A stretch of 64,000 nucleotides of DNA, taken from the NCBI RefSeq assembly GCF_024345995.1, contig NZ_JAGQCE010000010.1, forward strand, positions 1 through 64,000, in the 5' to 3' direction. Shown here piece by piece: positions 18,401 through 25,633 of this stretch. The notes beneath the pieces are model-generated. The model saw only the letters and a program-made list of their open reading frames with translations. It was not told where the DNA came from and did not search any database. Position numbers and translations under genes: made by a program. Position 1 is the stretch's first letter; each line of letters opens with the position of its first letter. The DNA is from Synechococcus sp. Cruz-7E5. GTDB lineage: Bacteria; Cyanobacteriota; Cyanobacteriia; PCC-6307; Cyanobiaceae.

Positions 18401-18796
18401 ATCCAGCCCCGCATTCACTGCACGCTCGGCAGCGTCTTCATGGGCGGTGGGATAGCCGAAGTAGATCAGAACGCCATCACCGAGAAAGTTGGCGATATGT
18501 CCACCCAGACTTTCGACGACTTCAACACAGAGACTGTAGTAACTTTTGATCAAGTCTCTGAGGTCTTCTGGGTCAAGCGTGGCGGCCAGTTCGGTGGAGC
18601 CCACCAGGTCGCAGAAGGCCACCGTCACCTGGCGGCGTTCGCCACGCATCAACCAACCGCAGCTGATGCAGAGATGCTGATCCAGCTTGACCGGATCACC
18701 GCAGCCCGGACAGGTGGCAATCGTCAGGATTGTGCCGCACTGACCGCAGAACCGATTGCCGGGGGGATTGTGGGCCTTGCAGCCGGGGCACTTCAT
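15467..18796 (-). CDS. Zinc-ribbon, class III adenylate cyclase, AAA/STAND ATPase, TPR regulator
   Basis: A 1109-residue multidomain signalling protein. Residues 1-50 contain two zinc ribbons (MKCPGCKAHNPPGNRFCGQC and CPGCGDPVKLDQHLCISCGW). Residues 54-230 are a class III nucleotide cyclase: VTVAFCDLVGSTELAA with the metal-binding Asp, NFLGDGVLIYFGYP with the second Asp, and VRVGIATGLVVVD. Residues 245-560 are an ATPase with Walker A HLIGEAGIGKSRLVQ and Walker B LIVIEDLHWTDPSTLDLLD. The C-terminal 450 residues are helical TPR-like repeats. This architecture (cyclase-AAA_16-TPR) is known in bacteria, but its inputs are usually undefined. Its position just upstream of the lipoxygenase-like gene suggests it controls or senses fatty-acid oxidation; that link is inference. 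Confidence 0.88.
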   Translation of the reverse strand: MKCPGCKAHNPPGNRFCGQCGTILTIATCPGCGDPVKLDQHLCISCGWLMRGERRQVTVAFCDLVGSTELAATLDPEDLRDLIKSYYSLCVEVVESLGGHIANFLGDGVLIYFGYPTAHEDAAERAVNAGLDIVTAACSLATGMGEPVHVRVGIATGLVVVDGKGQIEDGIYGETTNLAARLQSAAEPDTVVIADSTRRLIGHQFNLLDLGEARLKGFSAPIRHWRPLQPRSSPTRFRALATDSAVAPLCGREKESATLAVCWQEACCGRPQAVHLIGEAGIGKSRLVQDFLDRLRSEQGRHDRCVLQCSPLQAQSALFPVKEWLRRQALDTLIDQALPADDMALPLLSLLLNLETSIPAALLATTPESRRQQTQQRLKALLQSRQGIPRLIVIEDLHWTDPSTLDLLDALAATLEGQPVMVLTTMRPEQRPPEWSGPQSRRLSLDRLDHDAALAVAGHASGEVALPPELLERIVQQTDGIPLFVEEMARSVMESWSPAATERMARSGFGPELPIPGSLNDSLLSRLDRMVQGKAVAQMASMLGRDMSHEILAAIWPGNPDVLSTGITQLVKGQILLSQESENERTYSFRHALLRDAAYESILRSVRIEQHRAIAEVLEREFPATASQQPEILAQHFTAAQCGEKACAYRIAAAQAALQQNAHLETIAHVKSGLELLPLIAEENRRIGQELELRVSAIPGLIAAKGYADSEVQNFCERSLELCNQLPDSPNLVVALFGLWTFHVVSGNHQESLDLARRFLNLAETSGNDDLLLEADLINGIALFFVGETSTASRHLEAVVGRYDKERHSSHRYQFGQDPAAVALAYLSWIHWIFGRPSRALLHAEQALELSDSLDHPFTHSFVLSLTGWHALFSGDFERAAQLIAADLELCTEQEILVFLAHGKVLEALLQQLRDDADFPTHPLEAAIEFFRATGARCFLTHWEAALGLARAGQGDWDGAHQSLDQAMARLKSSCERWAEPELHRLRGEVLKKQGSEPAVYESEYRRAIASAAERGSPGWGLQASLNLAHSLNQRQHGREALDTLEAALIPFPPEESGDQALREARALLADLQRRFDNRKNPAGQAEPTGCGRPVDQRGSSLQPTHRTA

Positions 18797-18949
18797 GAAT
18801 GCTGGCGAAGATGGTCTGATCCCTGCCCGGGAATCTGGCCCTGGGATATGGAGCCGGTCCGCACCCTAGTTGGGGTGTCCCTGCTCCATGCCCCCTTGCT
18901 TTTGCAATATCCACAAGTCTCCGCCTTTCCCGGTATTGATTGTTACTGG

Positions 18950-19877
18950 ACGGGTGTGTCTGGGGAGAGGCGGAGCGGTTCTCCGGCTCCCGTTGCCGTG
19001 GCCAGCGCGATGGCCTGCCCGTCGGCGCCGGCGGCGGGCCGTGAGCCAGGCCACCAGCCTCTCGTAGGAGCGGCGAGCGGGCCAGCTCCGCCTCCAGCCA
19101 CGTCGATCAGGAAGAAACCCCCAAGCTGCTCCTTGGTGTCGGGGAACGGCCCGTCCTGCACCGTGCCGCTGCCCGTGGCGCAGCCGCACGGTGGTGGCGG
19201 CTGTCATGGGTTCAGCCCCGCCGGAACGTGTCCAACTGGCTTTCGTTCCAAGTGATCCCCCCGAGCCAGCGGCCCAGGGCGGCGCCGCCGGCCGATCCGG
19301 TGAGCAGCAGCGCCAGCAGGCTGGGCTCGTTCTGCAGACTGAACACGAACAGGCCGCACCCCCGCCAGGGCGGCACGCTGCTCGGGCGGCAGGCCCCCCC
19401 AGCCGGGGCAGGGCGGCCCACCAGGGGATGGCGCCGTCCTCTCCCTGCAGGGCCGCCCCGAGCAGGGGAGCAAAAAGCCGCTCCGAGCCCAGCGCCCTCG
19501 CCGATGGCCGCCACCAGGGCCGGTGGCAGCTTCCGCAGCGGCGCCAGCAGGATCGAAGCACCGAGGGCGGCGGAAGGGAATTCGGTACCCACGGACAGAC
19601 TCGCCAGAGCCCGTTCCTGCAGGGGCTGTTCCTGGTTGTCCTGCAGCACCAGGATGCCCGTGATGCCGCGGCCGCGTCCAGCCGCCAACGGTCCCCAGGC
19701 CAGCGCCATGAACAGGGCCGTGCCCACCAGGGGCAGGGCCGCCAGCAGGGGCGATCGCGGCGCACCGCCGCCCAGGGGCCAGAGCGCCTGCAGCCAGAAC
19801 CCCGCTTCCGAGAGCCACTGGTAGTGCCACTCGGCCACGCCGATCAGCAGCCCGGCCAGCCGATCAGATCGGTGCAA
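18950..19877 (-). pseudogene. Decayed ClC-type chloride channel/antiporter
   Basis: Minus-strand fragments in at least two frames are rich in membrane segments and keep the order of a ClC protein: VAEWHYQWLSEAGFWLQALW, PLLAALPLVGTALFMALAW, GRGRGITGILVLQ, ALASLSVGTEFPSAALGASI (the place of the GSGxSLGPEGP filter loop) and GEGAGLGAAF continuing in another frame as FAPLLGAALQGEDGAIPW (the AxFNAPLAGxxFxxE helix). The filter motif is degraded and frame is lost near 19500. I see no intact frame long enough for a working channel. Family assignment is by pattern only. Confidence 0.45.
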
Positions 19878-20009
19878 CGCCGGCCCATGTTTCAGCGGCC
19901 TCGAGCGGCTGGCCCACCGAGTCGATGGGGCAGGTTCAGGCTGAGGGAGACCGCACCGAACTGCTGTGGACTGGAGCCAAGGCCCTGCCCAAAGATGTCG
20001 CTCATCTCC

Positions 20010-20669
20010 CTACTCAACTGCCGATCGCTGAAGACATCCCTCAGCCAGGCTCACCCCATCGAAGAGATGGCGGCCAGGCGCCTCCTGGGAGGGATCGAAC
20101 CAGTACTGCTCCACCAGCGTGAGGAAGGCGTCCCGCGGGAGCAGACCGGGCGGCAGGCCCAGGACGGTGAGCATCCGATCGAGATTGGCGGCGATGCCGC
20201 CGGTGGGATGGCCGTAGGCGGCGGCGAAGGCCGCCAGGTCGTCGAGGTCGAGTACGCCGTCACCATCGAGGTCCAGCACATCGAAGAAACCGCCGGCGGA
20301 GCGGGCGATGAACCGCCTTGCGCCATTCGGATCGGCCCTGAAGGCGGCGAACACGCGGGTATGGGAGACCACGAACTCTTCCCGATCCACCTGGCCGTCA
20401 TGGTCGCGGTCCCGGCGCTCATTTTCGTGCTGATAGGTGTCGCGCAGAAGTTGCAGCAGATTCGGGAAAGGGGTTGAACGGCCCTGCCAGCGAGCGTCTA
20501 TGCGAGCCGCCACCGGCTCGAAGTCGCCGCTCAGGGTGTGACGGCCATCGCCATCGCGGTCGTAGAAGGCAAACAGGCGCAGGTAGCGCTGGATCAGCTG
20601 GGCCGGCAGTGGCGCTGCCGGGGCCTGCTGGAGCCTGGCCGGCTCGGGTGGGTCGGAGCCGCTCGCCAT
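20010..20669 (-). CDS. EF-hand calcium-binding protein
   Basis: A 219-residue acidic protein with three clear EF-hand loops: DRDGDGRHTLSGDF near residue 37, DRDHDGQVDREEF near residue 87, and DLDGDGVLDLDDLAAF near residue 132. A fourth, less conserved hand may lie around PRDAFLTLVEQYWF. It resembles calcium sensors of the calerythrin type. No signal peptide or membrane segment is seen, so it is probably a cytoplasmic calcium buffer or sensor. It is 130 bp downstream of the P450 gene on the same strand, and co-transcription with it is possible. Partner proteins are unknown. Confidence 0.82.
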   Translation of the reverse strand: MASGSDPPEPARLQQAPAAPLPAQLIQRYLRLFAFYDRDGDGRHTLSGDFEPVAARIDARWQGRSTPFPNLLQLLRDTYQHENERRDRDHDGQVDREEFVVSHTRVFAAFRADPNGARRFIARSAGGFFDVLDLDGDGVLDLDDLAAFAAAYGHPTGGIAANLDRMLTVLGLPPGLLPRDAFLTLVEQYWFDPSQEAPGRHLFDGVSLAEGCLQRSAVE

Positions 20670-20799
20670 CCGTCTGACCAGGGATTCGGCTCACCGTACC
20701 GGCCCTGACGGTGGATGCCGCGCAGTTCTGGCGCCTTTCGCCCATGGCTTCAGCGTCCCAACGACTGCGCTCCCATCTGACCGGCTCAGATCCACATGG

Positions 20800-22047
20800 T
20801 CATTGCACCTCCAGGATCAGACGATCGAAGCCGCGGAATCGGTCACCCATGAACCGATGCGAGGCTTGTTCGTGACAGTGGATGGCCTGAAAACGTTGGC
20901 GGAAGGCGTCGAGCACTGCCCGTCCCTGCAGGCGGGCGAGCTGGCGTCCGAGGCACTGATGGAGCCCCGGAGCGAAGCTGAGGTGGGGATTGGGATCCCG
21001 CTCGATCCGGAACATATGCGGATCGTCGAACACGCGGGGATCACGGTTGGCCGCTCCCACCAGGGCCGTGACCGAATCGCCGGCAGCGATGGTGTGTCCG
21101 GCCAGTTCGATCGGCTCGGTGGCGGCACTGGCATTGAGGGCCTGGGCCGGCGGATCCCAGCGCAGCACTTCCTCCAGCGCCGGCCCCACCAGGGAGCCGT
21201 CGGCCCGCAGCCGCTCGAAAGCCTCGGGGTGGCGCGCCATCGCGCAGGCCAGCGTGCCCACGAGCAGGCGCAGGGTGAACACACTGGCGCTGTAGAAGTT
21301 GCTGGAGATGAACAGCAGCAATTGCTCATCGCTGATGTGCGTGCCATCGCGGGGATCGACCATCAAGCGGCTGAGCAGATCGTCCTGGGGGTTGGCGCGG
21401 CGCTGGTGGATCAGGGGGAGGAAGAACTCCCGGTAAACGTCGATGGCTTCATCGCCGCTGGCGGTCGTCTGCTCGGTCTGCGTGAGACCGCGGGAGCGCA
21501 CGAAGGAGGGGACATGCCTGAGCACCTCCTGTTGCAGATCGGGGGGAACACCGATGAGCTCGCTGGTGACGGCCACCGGCAGCGGATCAGCCAGCAGGGG
21601 CACAAGATCGAAGGGTTCGCCCGTGGAGATCGATTCCAGCCTCTCGGCAATGAAGTTCCGCGTGAACATCTCGAGGCTCGGGATGTCGATGGCGCAAAAG
21701 GCGTCGATCACATGGTGACGAACCAGCGCATGGGGCTCGCCGTCCATGTAGGGGATGTCGAGCTTCTGGTCGTGGAAGATATGGCCGCTGCCGAAGCGCT
21801 CGATCAGCTTGTCGAGATGGCGCTGACGGCTATAGCGCGGATCGTGCATGTGGGCCACGGCCTCAGGGTGGCCAAGGATGATCCACATCTGCGCCCCCTC
21901 ACACCATTGCAGCGGGCATTCGGCGCTCATGGCCGCATAGATGGGGTAGGGGTCGTGATGGCCCGGCAGACAGGGATTGAGCTGAAACGCTGCGCGGTCG
22001 GCGGAGGCCAGGATCATGAGGGCGGCGGCATCAAACACCACAGCCAC
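20800..22047 (-). CDS. Cytochrome P450 with altered oxygen-activation helix
   Basis: A soluble bacterial P450 of 415 residues. The ExxR motif is in LEEVLRWDPP, the heme-binding loop is FAPGLHQCLGRQLARLQ with the axial Cys, and DPRYSRQRHL and DGEPHALVRHHV match helix C. The I-helix is unusual: where other bacterial P450s have AGHETT, the aligned segment reads ASVFTL, so the acid of the acid-alcohol pair is Phe, although the Thr is kept. P450s without this acid often use peroxides instead of O2 plus electrons; I infer that possibility here. No dedicated ferredoxin or reductase gene is nearby. A lipoxygenase-like gene, a possible peroxide source, lies 5 kb downstream on the same strand. Confidence 0.9.
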   Translation of the reverse strand: MAVVFDAAALMILASADRAAFQLNPCLPGHHDPYPIYAAMSAECPLQWCEGAQMWIILGHPEAVAHMHDPRYSRQRHLDKLIERFGSGHIFHDQKLDIPYMDGEPHALVRHHVIDAFCAIDIPSLEMFTRNFIAERLESISTGEPFDLVPLLADPLPVAVTSELIGVPPDLQQEVLRHVPSFVRSRGLTQTEQTTASGDEAIDVYREFFLPLIHQRRANPQDDLLSRLMVDPRDGTHISDEQLLLFISSNFYSASVFTLRLLVGTLACAMARHPEAFERLRADGSLVGPALEEVLRWDPPAQALNASAATEPIELAGHTIAAGDSVTALVGAANRDPRVFDDPHMFRIERDPNPHLSFAPGLHQCLGRQLARLQGRAVLDAFRQRFQAIHCHEQASHRFMGDRFRGFDRLILEVQ

Positions 22048-22429
22048 CCATCTTGGCTGGGAACTGACTGCTCCGCTCGAAGCGTTCGCCTCGTGCGTCC
22101 TCTGGCGGGCGCGGTCAGAAGCCTCATTGGCAGGTGGTGATCACAGCCGGGACATCGCGTCGAACTTTCCATACTGAGGTTTGCCTAAAAAGCGCCCTAA
22201 CTCAGACATCATCAACAAGGCATCTTTGCACATATTTTACCTACGCCGAGGAGCATAAGAGCTATCGTCCACCACTCGGGGAAGGGGCCTAAAGAGCACG
22301 CATTCAACGCCTCCATGCAATGACTCGATGAGCAGGCAACCGCTCGATGGATCCAGTCTCCTGGCACCTCCATCCCGCCACTTTCTTCCCTCAGCGGGGA
22401 TGCAGCACAAGGTCAGGACATCTTCAGGC

Positions 22430-22582
22430 AGAAGTGCGCCTTCTACCCGGCACTCCTGGGCCCCACTCCTTCAACCGACGAACATGCCCCATCGCTTCAG
22501 TGGAGCACTCACGGATCAGGAGGCCTGGGATCTGGCCACATTCATCGATCGCCAGGAGCGTCCTGCGGGCCCACCTCAGTAG
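22430..22582 (+). pseudogene. C-terminal remnant of a class I c-type cytochrome
   Basis: Plus-strand text in two frames resembles the end of a soluble cytochrome c: GTPGPHSFN (the LWGPxSFN segment) and, one frame over, NMPHRFSGAL followed by LTDQEAWDLATFIDRQERP, the usual methionine-ligand loop and C-terminal helix. No CxxCH heme motif survives upstream. The rest of 22048-22430 shows no gene. Confidence 0.5.
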
Positions 22583-23637
22583 GCGCTGGGCCAGAGATCG
22601 GGCTGATCGATCATGGGGTGCCGCATCGGCAGAACATGAAACCGGCGGCGGATCTCAAGCAGCGGTTCCGCGGCGATGGCCAGGTGATCCAACTGGCTGA
22701 AGTCTCCCTTGCAGGCCGCTCCCCGCACAAGAGACTCCGCGAAGAGCTCCGCCGAGCCGGGAAGATCGAGAGCGCCGCGGCGGCCGTCGACGCCGTGATA
22801 CGGCTCTCCGCCGCCACCGTAGGGGATGAACTGCAGGTCGGTACCGTGCTTGAACAGACCCACCTCATGGATCAGGAAATTCGTGAGAGAGGCCATCCAG
22901 TTGGCATCGCTGTTGTTCAGCGCCAGCTTGAACGCGCCCAGGGCGATTTCCCCTGGGCCTGTGGGTTCATAGCCGGTGATCACATGATTCATGTCATGGC
23001 AGACGTAGTAGCCAGGATTCGGCGTGCTGCGACTGGGCACGGTCATGCCGTTGCGTTCATAGAGCTGGGTGAAGGCCCACCCCAGGCTGCCGTAGGGCAT
23101 CTCGGCCAATCGTTCGATGGCTTCGAAGAAGGAATCGTCGAAGTACTGCTTGCCGCTGCCAGTCTGATGATCCTGATGCTCGGAGAGTTCTGGCATGTAG
23201 TTGTCGTACATGCGAACGAACTTGGCGGTTGCCTCCGCTGCAGAGAGATGGGCGAAGTCGCGCACGATCTCGAGTTGCGGTGGATCTATCCGCAGGGCCT
23301 CCGCATAGGTTTCCAGACGCTTCAGCTGAGCTTCGCTCTTGGGATGCCGGCAAAGATCCAGGATGATGGCCATCTGAAGGAACAATCGCCGCCAGTCGGA
23401 ATCCACAAGCTCCCCAGCCAGCCGGTCGGGGGTGAGGGGTTCCATCGTGGCCAGCGTGCTCGTCTCCTGCCCGAGGAGATGGGTGGCCAGGGCCGTGAAG
23501 ACACGTTGCTGCTCAGCGGTCGGTCCGCCGTTGACCTCCATCAATCCGCACAGCCCACGCGAGATGGCTCTGGCTGCCGTAGGCATGACCGGGAAGGGAA
23601 TGGTGGCGAGCGTCACGGCAGCGGATCCTTGCGTCAC
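22576..23637 (-). CDS. Coq4-like zinc-site protein
   Basis: A 353-residue protein with a helical N-terminal half (about residues 1-150, reminiscent of TerB-like helical bundles) and a C-terminal half with YYVCHDMNHVITGYEPTGPG followed by EIALGAFKLAL. This keeps the HDxxHx(11)E zinc-binding pattern that defines Coq4, a protein needed for ubiquinone synthesis. Cyanobacteria make plastoquinone and not ubiquinone, so a role in another quinone or a lipid-like substrate is more likely. The stop codon lies against the cytochrome c remnant. It precedes the P450 on the same strand, with a gap of about 530 bp, so it probably has its own promoter in 23638-23700. Confidence 0.65.
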   Translation of the reverse strand: MTQGSAAVTLATIPFPVMPTAARAISRGLCGLMEVNGGPTAEQQRVFTALATHLLGQETSTLATMEPLTPDRLAGELVDSDWRRLFLQMAIILDLCRHPKSEAQLKRLETYAEALRIDPPQLEIVRDFAHLSAAEATAKFVRMYDNYMPELSEHQDHQTGSGKQYFDDSFFEAIERLAEMPYGSLGWAFTQLYERNGMTVPSRSTPNPGYYVCHDMNHVITGYEPTGPGEIALGAFKLALNNSDANWMASLTNFLIHEVGLFKHGTDLQFIPYGGGGEPYHGVDGRRGALDLPGSAELFAESLVRGAACKGDFSQLDHLAIAAEPLLEIRRRFHVLPMRHPMIDQPDLWPSAY

Positions 23638-24334
23638 TCAGCGTAGAGATCCAAGCTGAGAATGGCACTGATGCGTCCAGTCAGGGGTCATCGATGGATG
23701 ACGGAAATCATGATGTTGAATCGCCGCCGGGGCCTTCGCCAAGCGGACATCCTGTGAAAGCCAGGGCTGAATCTGGACATCGTCCTCGCCCACCATCGGC
23801 AAGATTCGCGGACATCACGATCGCCACGCTCGGCAGGGCGTCGCGCTTCTCCCATCCGTTGGCACTAGCCATTACGGCACATTCCTCGAATTTAACTCCT
23901 TGTTTCTGTGGATTCGCGATCATGCCCTTGTGAGGATTGCCACGCTTGTTGCGACGCAACTGATTGCAGCGGACTTCATCCAGCAGAAGGTGGCCAAAAC
24001 CTACGTGGGCAATCTAAAAAAATCCACTCACCGTATCGGCCGCAAGTAAATCAATGGGCAAATGCTTTGGGGAACGAGCCTCGTTAGATTATCTCTTTTA
24101 AAGGCAAGATGGTCGAGTTTCATGACCATTCGGGAATGGCAGGGAAGCGGCAATCTTCAGGCCAGCTAGGCACAGGGCCGGGGGCTTTCGCTTAAATCGT
24201 CCAACCAACATCTCTGATTTCATTTACTCAGACAGAAACCATGGCTGAATTGAGAAAACAAAGTTTCTGGAGAAACGTGGATCACAGCGATATCCAGTGC
24301 CATCGGGGGACTTGCTCGACCGGGAGAGGCACGG
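23638..24334. other. Long intergenic stretch, possible gene remnant
   Basis: About 700 bases with no gene I can name. A plus-strand frame ending at 24050 reads LVRIATLVATQLIAADFIQQ then KVAKTYVGNLKKSTHRIGRK and stops; it looks protein-like but has no clear start and no family that I recognise, so it may be the tail of a lost gene. The 24040-24110 part is AT-rich. Confidence 0.3.
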
Positions 24335-25624
24335 TCATCGACCCGGGGCAAGGCGGCCGTAAGCGCGCACCAGCAGCGCCAGGATCCCGCCAAGGGCCAA
24401 CAGGGCAAGGGCCAGGGGCACCTGGGAGCTGACGGATATACCCACAGCCATGGCCACCAGCAGGCCCGTTCCCTCCTGCTGCAGGAAGCCCGTGAGCGCC
24501 GTGGCCTGTCCGGCCTGGGCGGGGAAGGCCTGCATCGGCATGGCCAGGCCGATCGGCACCAGCAGGCCCGCCCCCAGGGTGACCACAAGCATCGGCAGCA
24601 GCAGGGAGGCGGCATCGAAGCGGCCCGCCAACCCCAGTCCCAGCATCAACCCCGCACCGGCCAGCACGGCGCCAAGCCCGCCCCGCAGCAACCGCTCCTG
24701 GCCCAGGCCCATCACCCAGCGGCTCACCACGGCGGCGCCCAGCAGATAGGGGAGGCTCAGGCTGAGGGAGATGGCACCGAACTGAGACGGGCTGAAGCCA
24801 AATCCCTTCTCGAAATCAAATGGACTGACCGCGCCGTAGACCACCATCAGTCCGGTGCCGAAGGTGGCAATCAAGGTGGGCACCAGGAAGCGGGAATCAC
24901 GGGCCAGGCGGCCATAGCCCAGGGCGATCTCGCCCAGGCGCAAGCCTGCTCGCCGCTCCGCCGGGGCCAGGCGGCGGGCTTCCTTGAGCCCACGGGAGAG
25001 CAACACTGCCGTGGCTGTCCCCAGGAGCGCCAGCAGCAGGAAATCGACGCGCCACGGGGCCACCCGGGCGATCAATCCGCCCAGGAAGGGCGCCAGGCCG
25101 AGGGCAATCGCATAGCTCATGGCCACGAACGACATGGCCCGGGTCAGCAGCCGGTCGCTGAAGACATCGCGCAGGCAGGCCCGTGACACCGAGGTGCCGC
25201 AGCCGGCGCCGATGCCCTGGATCAGGCGCATGATCAGGAATGGAGCAAAGCCCGAGACCACCACCAGCAGCAGGCTGGCCAGGCTGAACAGAGCGAGCCC
25301 CGTGAGAGCCGTGGGCCGGCGTCCCCAGCGATCGGAGAGCGGGCCCCAGACCAACTGCGAGAAGCCATAGCCCAACGCGTAGGCGGTGATCGACTCCTGA
25401 CTGCCAGCGGCGCTCACCTGAAAGTCGCGCGCCATCAGCGGCAGCGAGGGCAGATCGATGAACAGCCCCGACTGGCCCAGGAACGTGCCGGCGCAGCCGT
25501 AGAGAATCTGGCTTCGGTGCGCTGCGACTGGGGGGATGCCGGATCCTGCGGCTGGGGCTTGATCGTATCGGCGGCAACAAGCCGAAACCCGCGACTGGGC
25601 CCTGCGGGTGCCGGGGCGCGCCAT
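24335..25624 (-). CDS. MFS drug-efflux-type transporter (Bcr/CflA-like)
   Basis: Twelve predicted membrane segments in about 430 residues. The MFS loop 2-3 signature is GPLSDRWGRRPTALTGLAL and the antiporter motif C region is MSYAIALGLAPFLGGLIA. IDLPSLPLMARDFQVS near TM1 and RLIQGIGAGCGTSVSRAC near TM4 are typical of the Bcr/CflA group, which exports bicyclomycin, chloramphenicol and other small molecules. The start is uncertain; ATG 25624 leaves only nine bases to the divergent oxidoreductase gene, so the promoters of both genes must overlap coding sequence or one start is wrong. Substrate unknown. Confidence 0.85.
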   Translation of the reverse strand: MARPGTRRAQSRVSACCRRYDQAPAAGSGIPPVAAHRSQILYGCAGTFLGQSGLFIDLPSLPLMARDFQVSAAGSQESITAYALGYGFSQLVWGPLSDRWGRRPTALTGLALFSLASLLLVVVSGFAPFLIMRLIQGIGAGCGTSVSRACLRDVFSDRLLTRAMSFVAMSYAIALGLAPFLGGLIARVAPWRVDFLLLALLGTATAVLLSRGLKEARRLAPAERRAGLRLGEIALGYGRLARDSRFLVPTLIATFGTGLMVVYGAVSPFDFEKGFGFSPSQFGAISLSLSLPYLLGAAVVSRWVMGLGQERLLRGGLGAVLAGAGLMLGLGLAGRFDAASLLLPMLVVTLGAGLLVPIGLAMPMQAFPAQAGQATALTGFLQQEGTGLLVAMAVGISVSSQVPLALALLALGGILALLVRAYGRLAPGR

Positions 25625-25633
25625 CCTGAAGGA

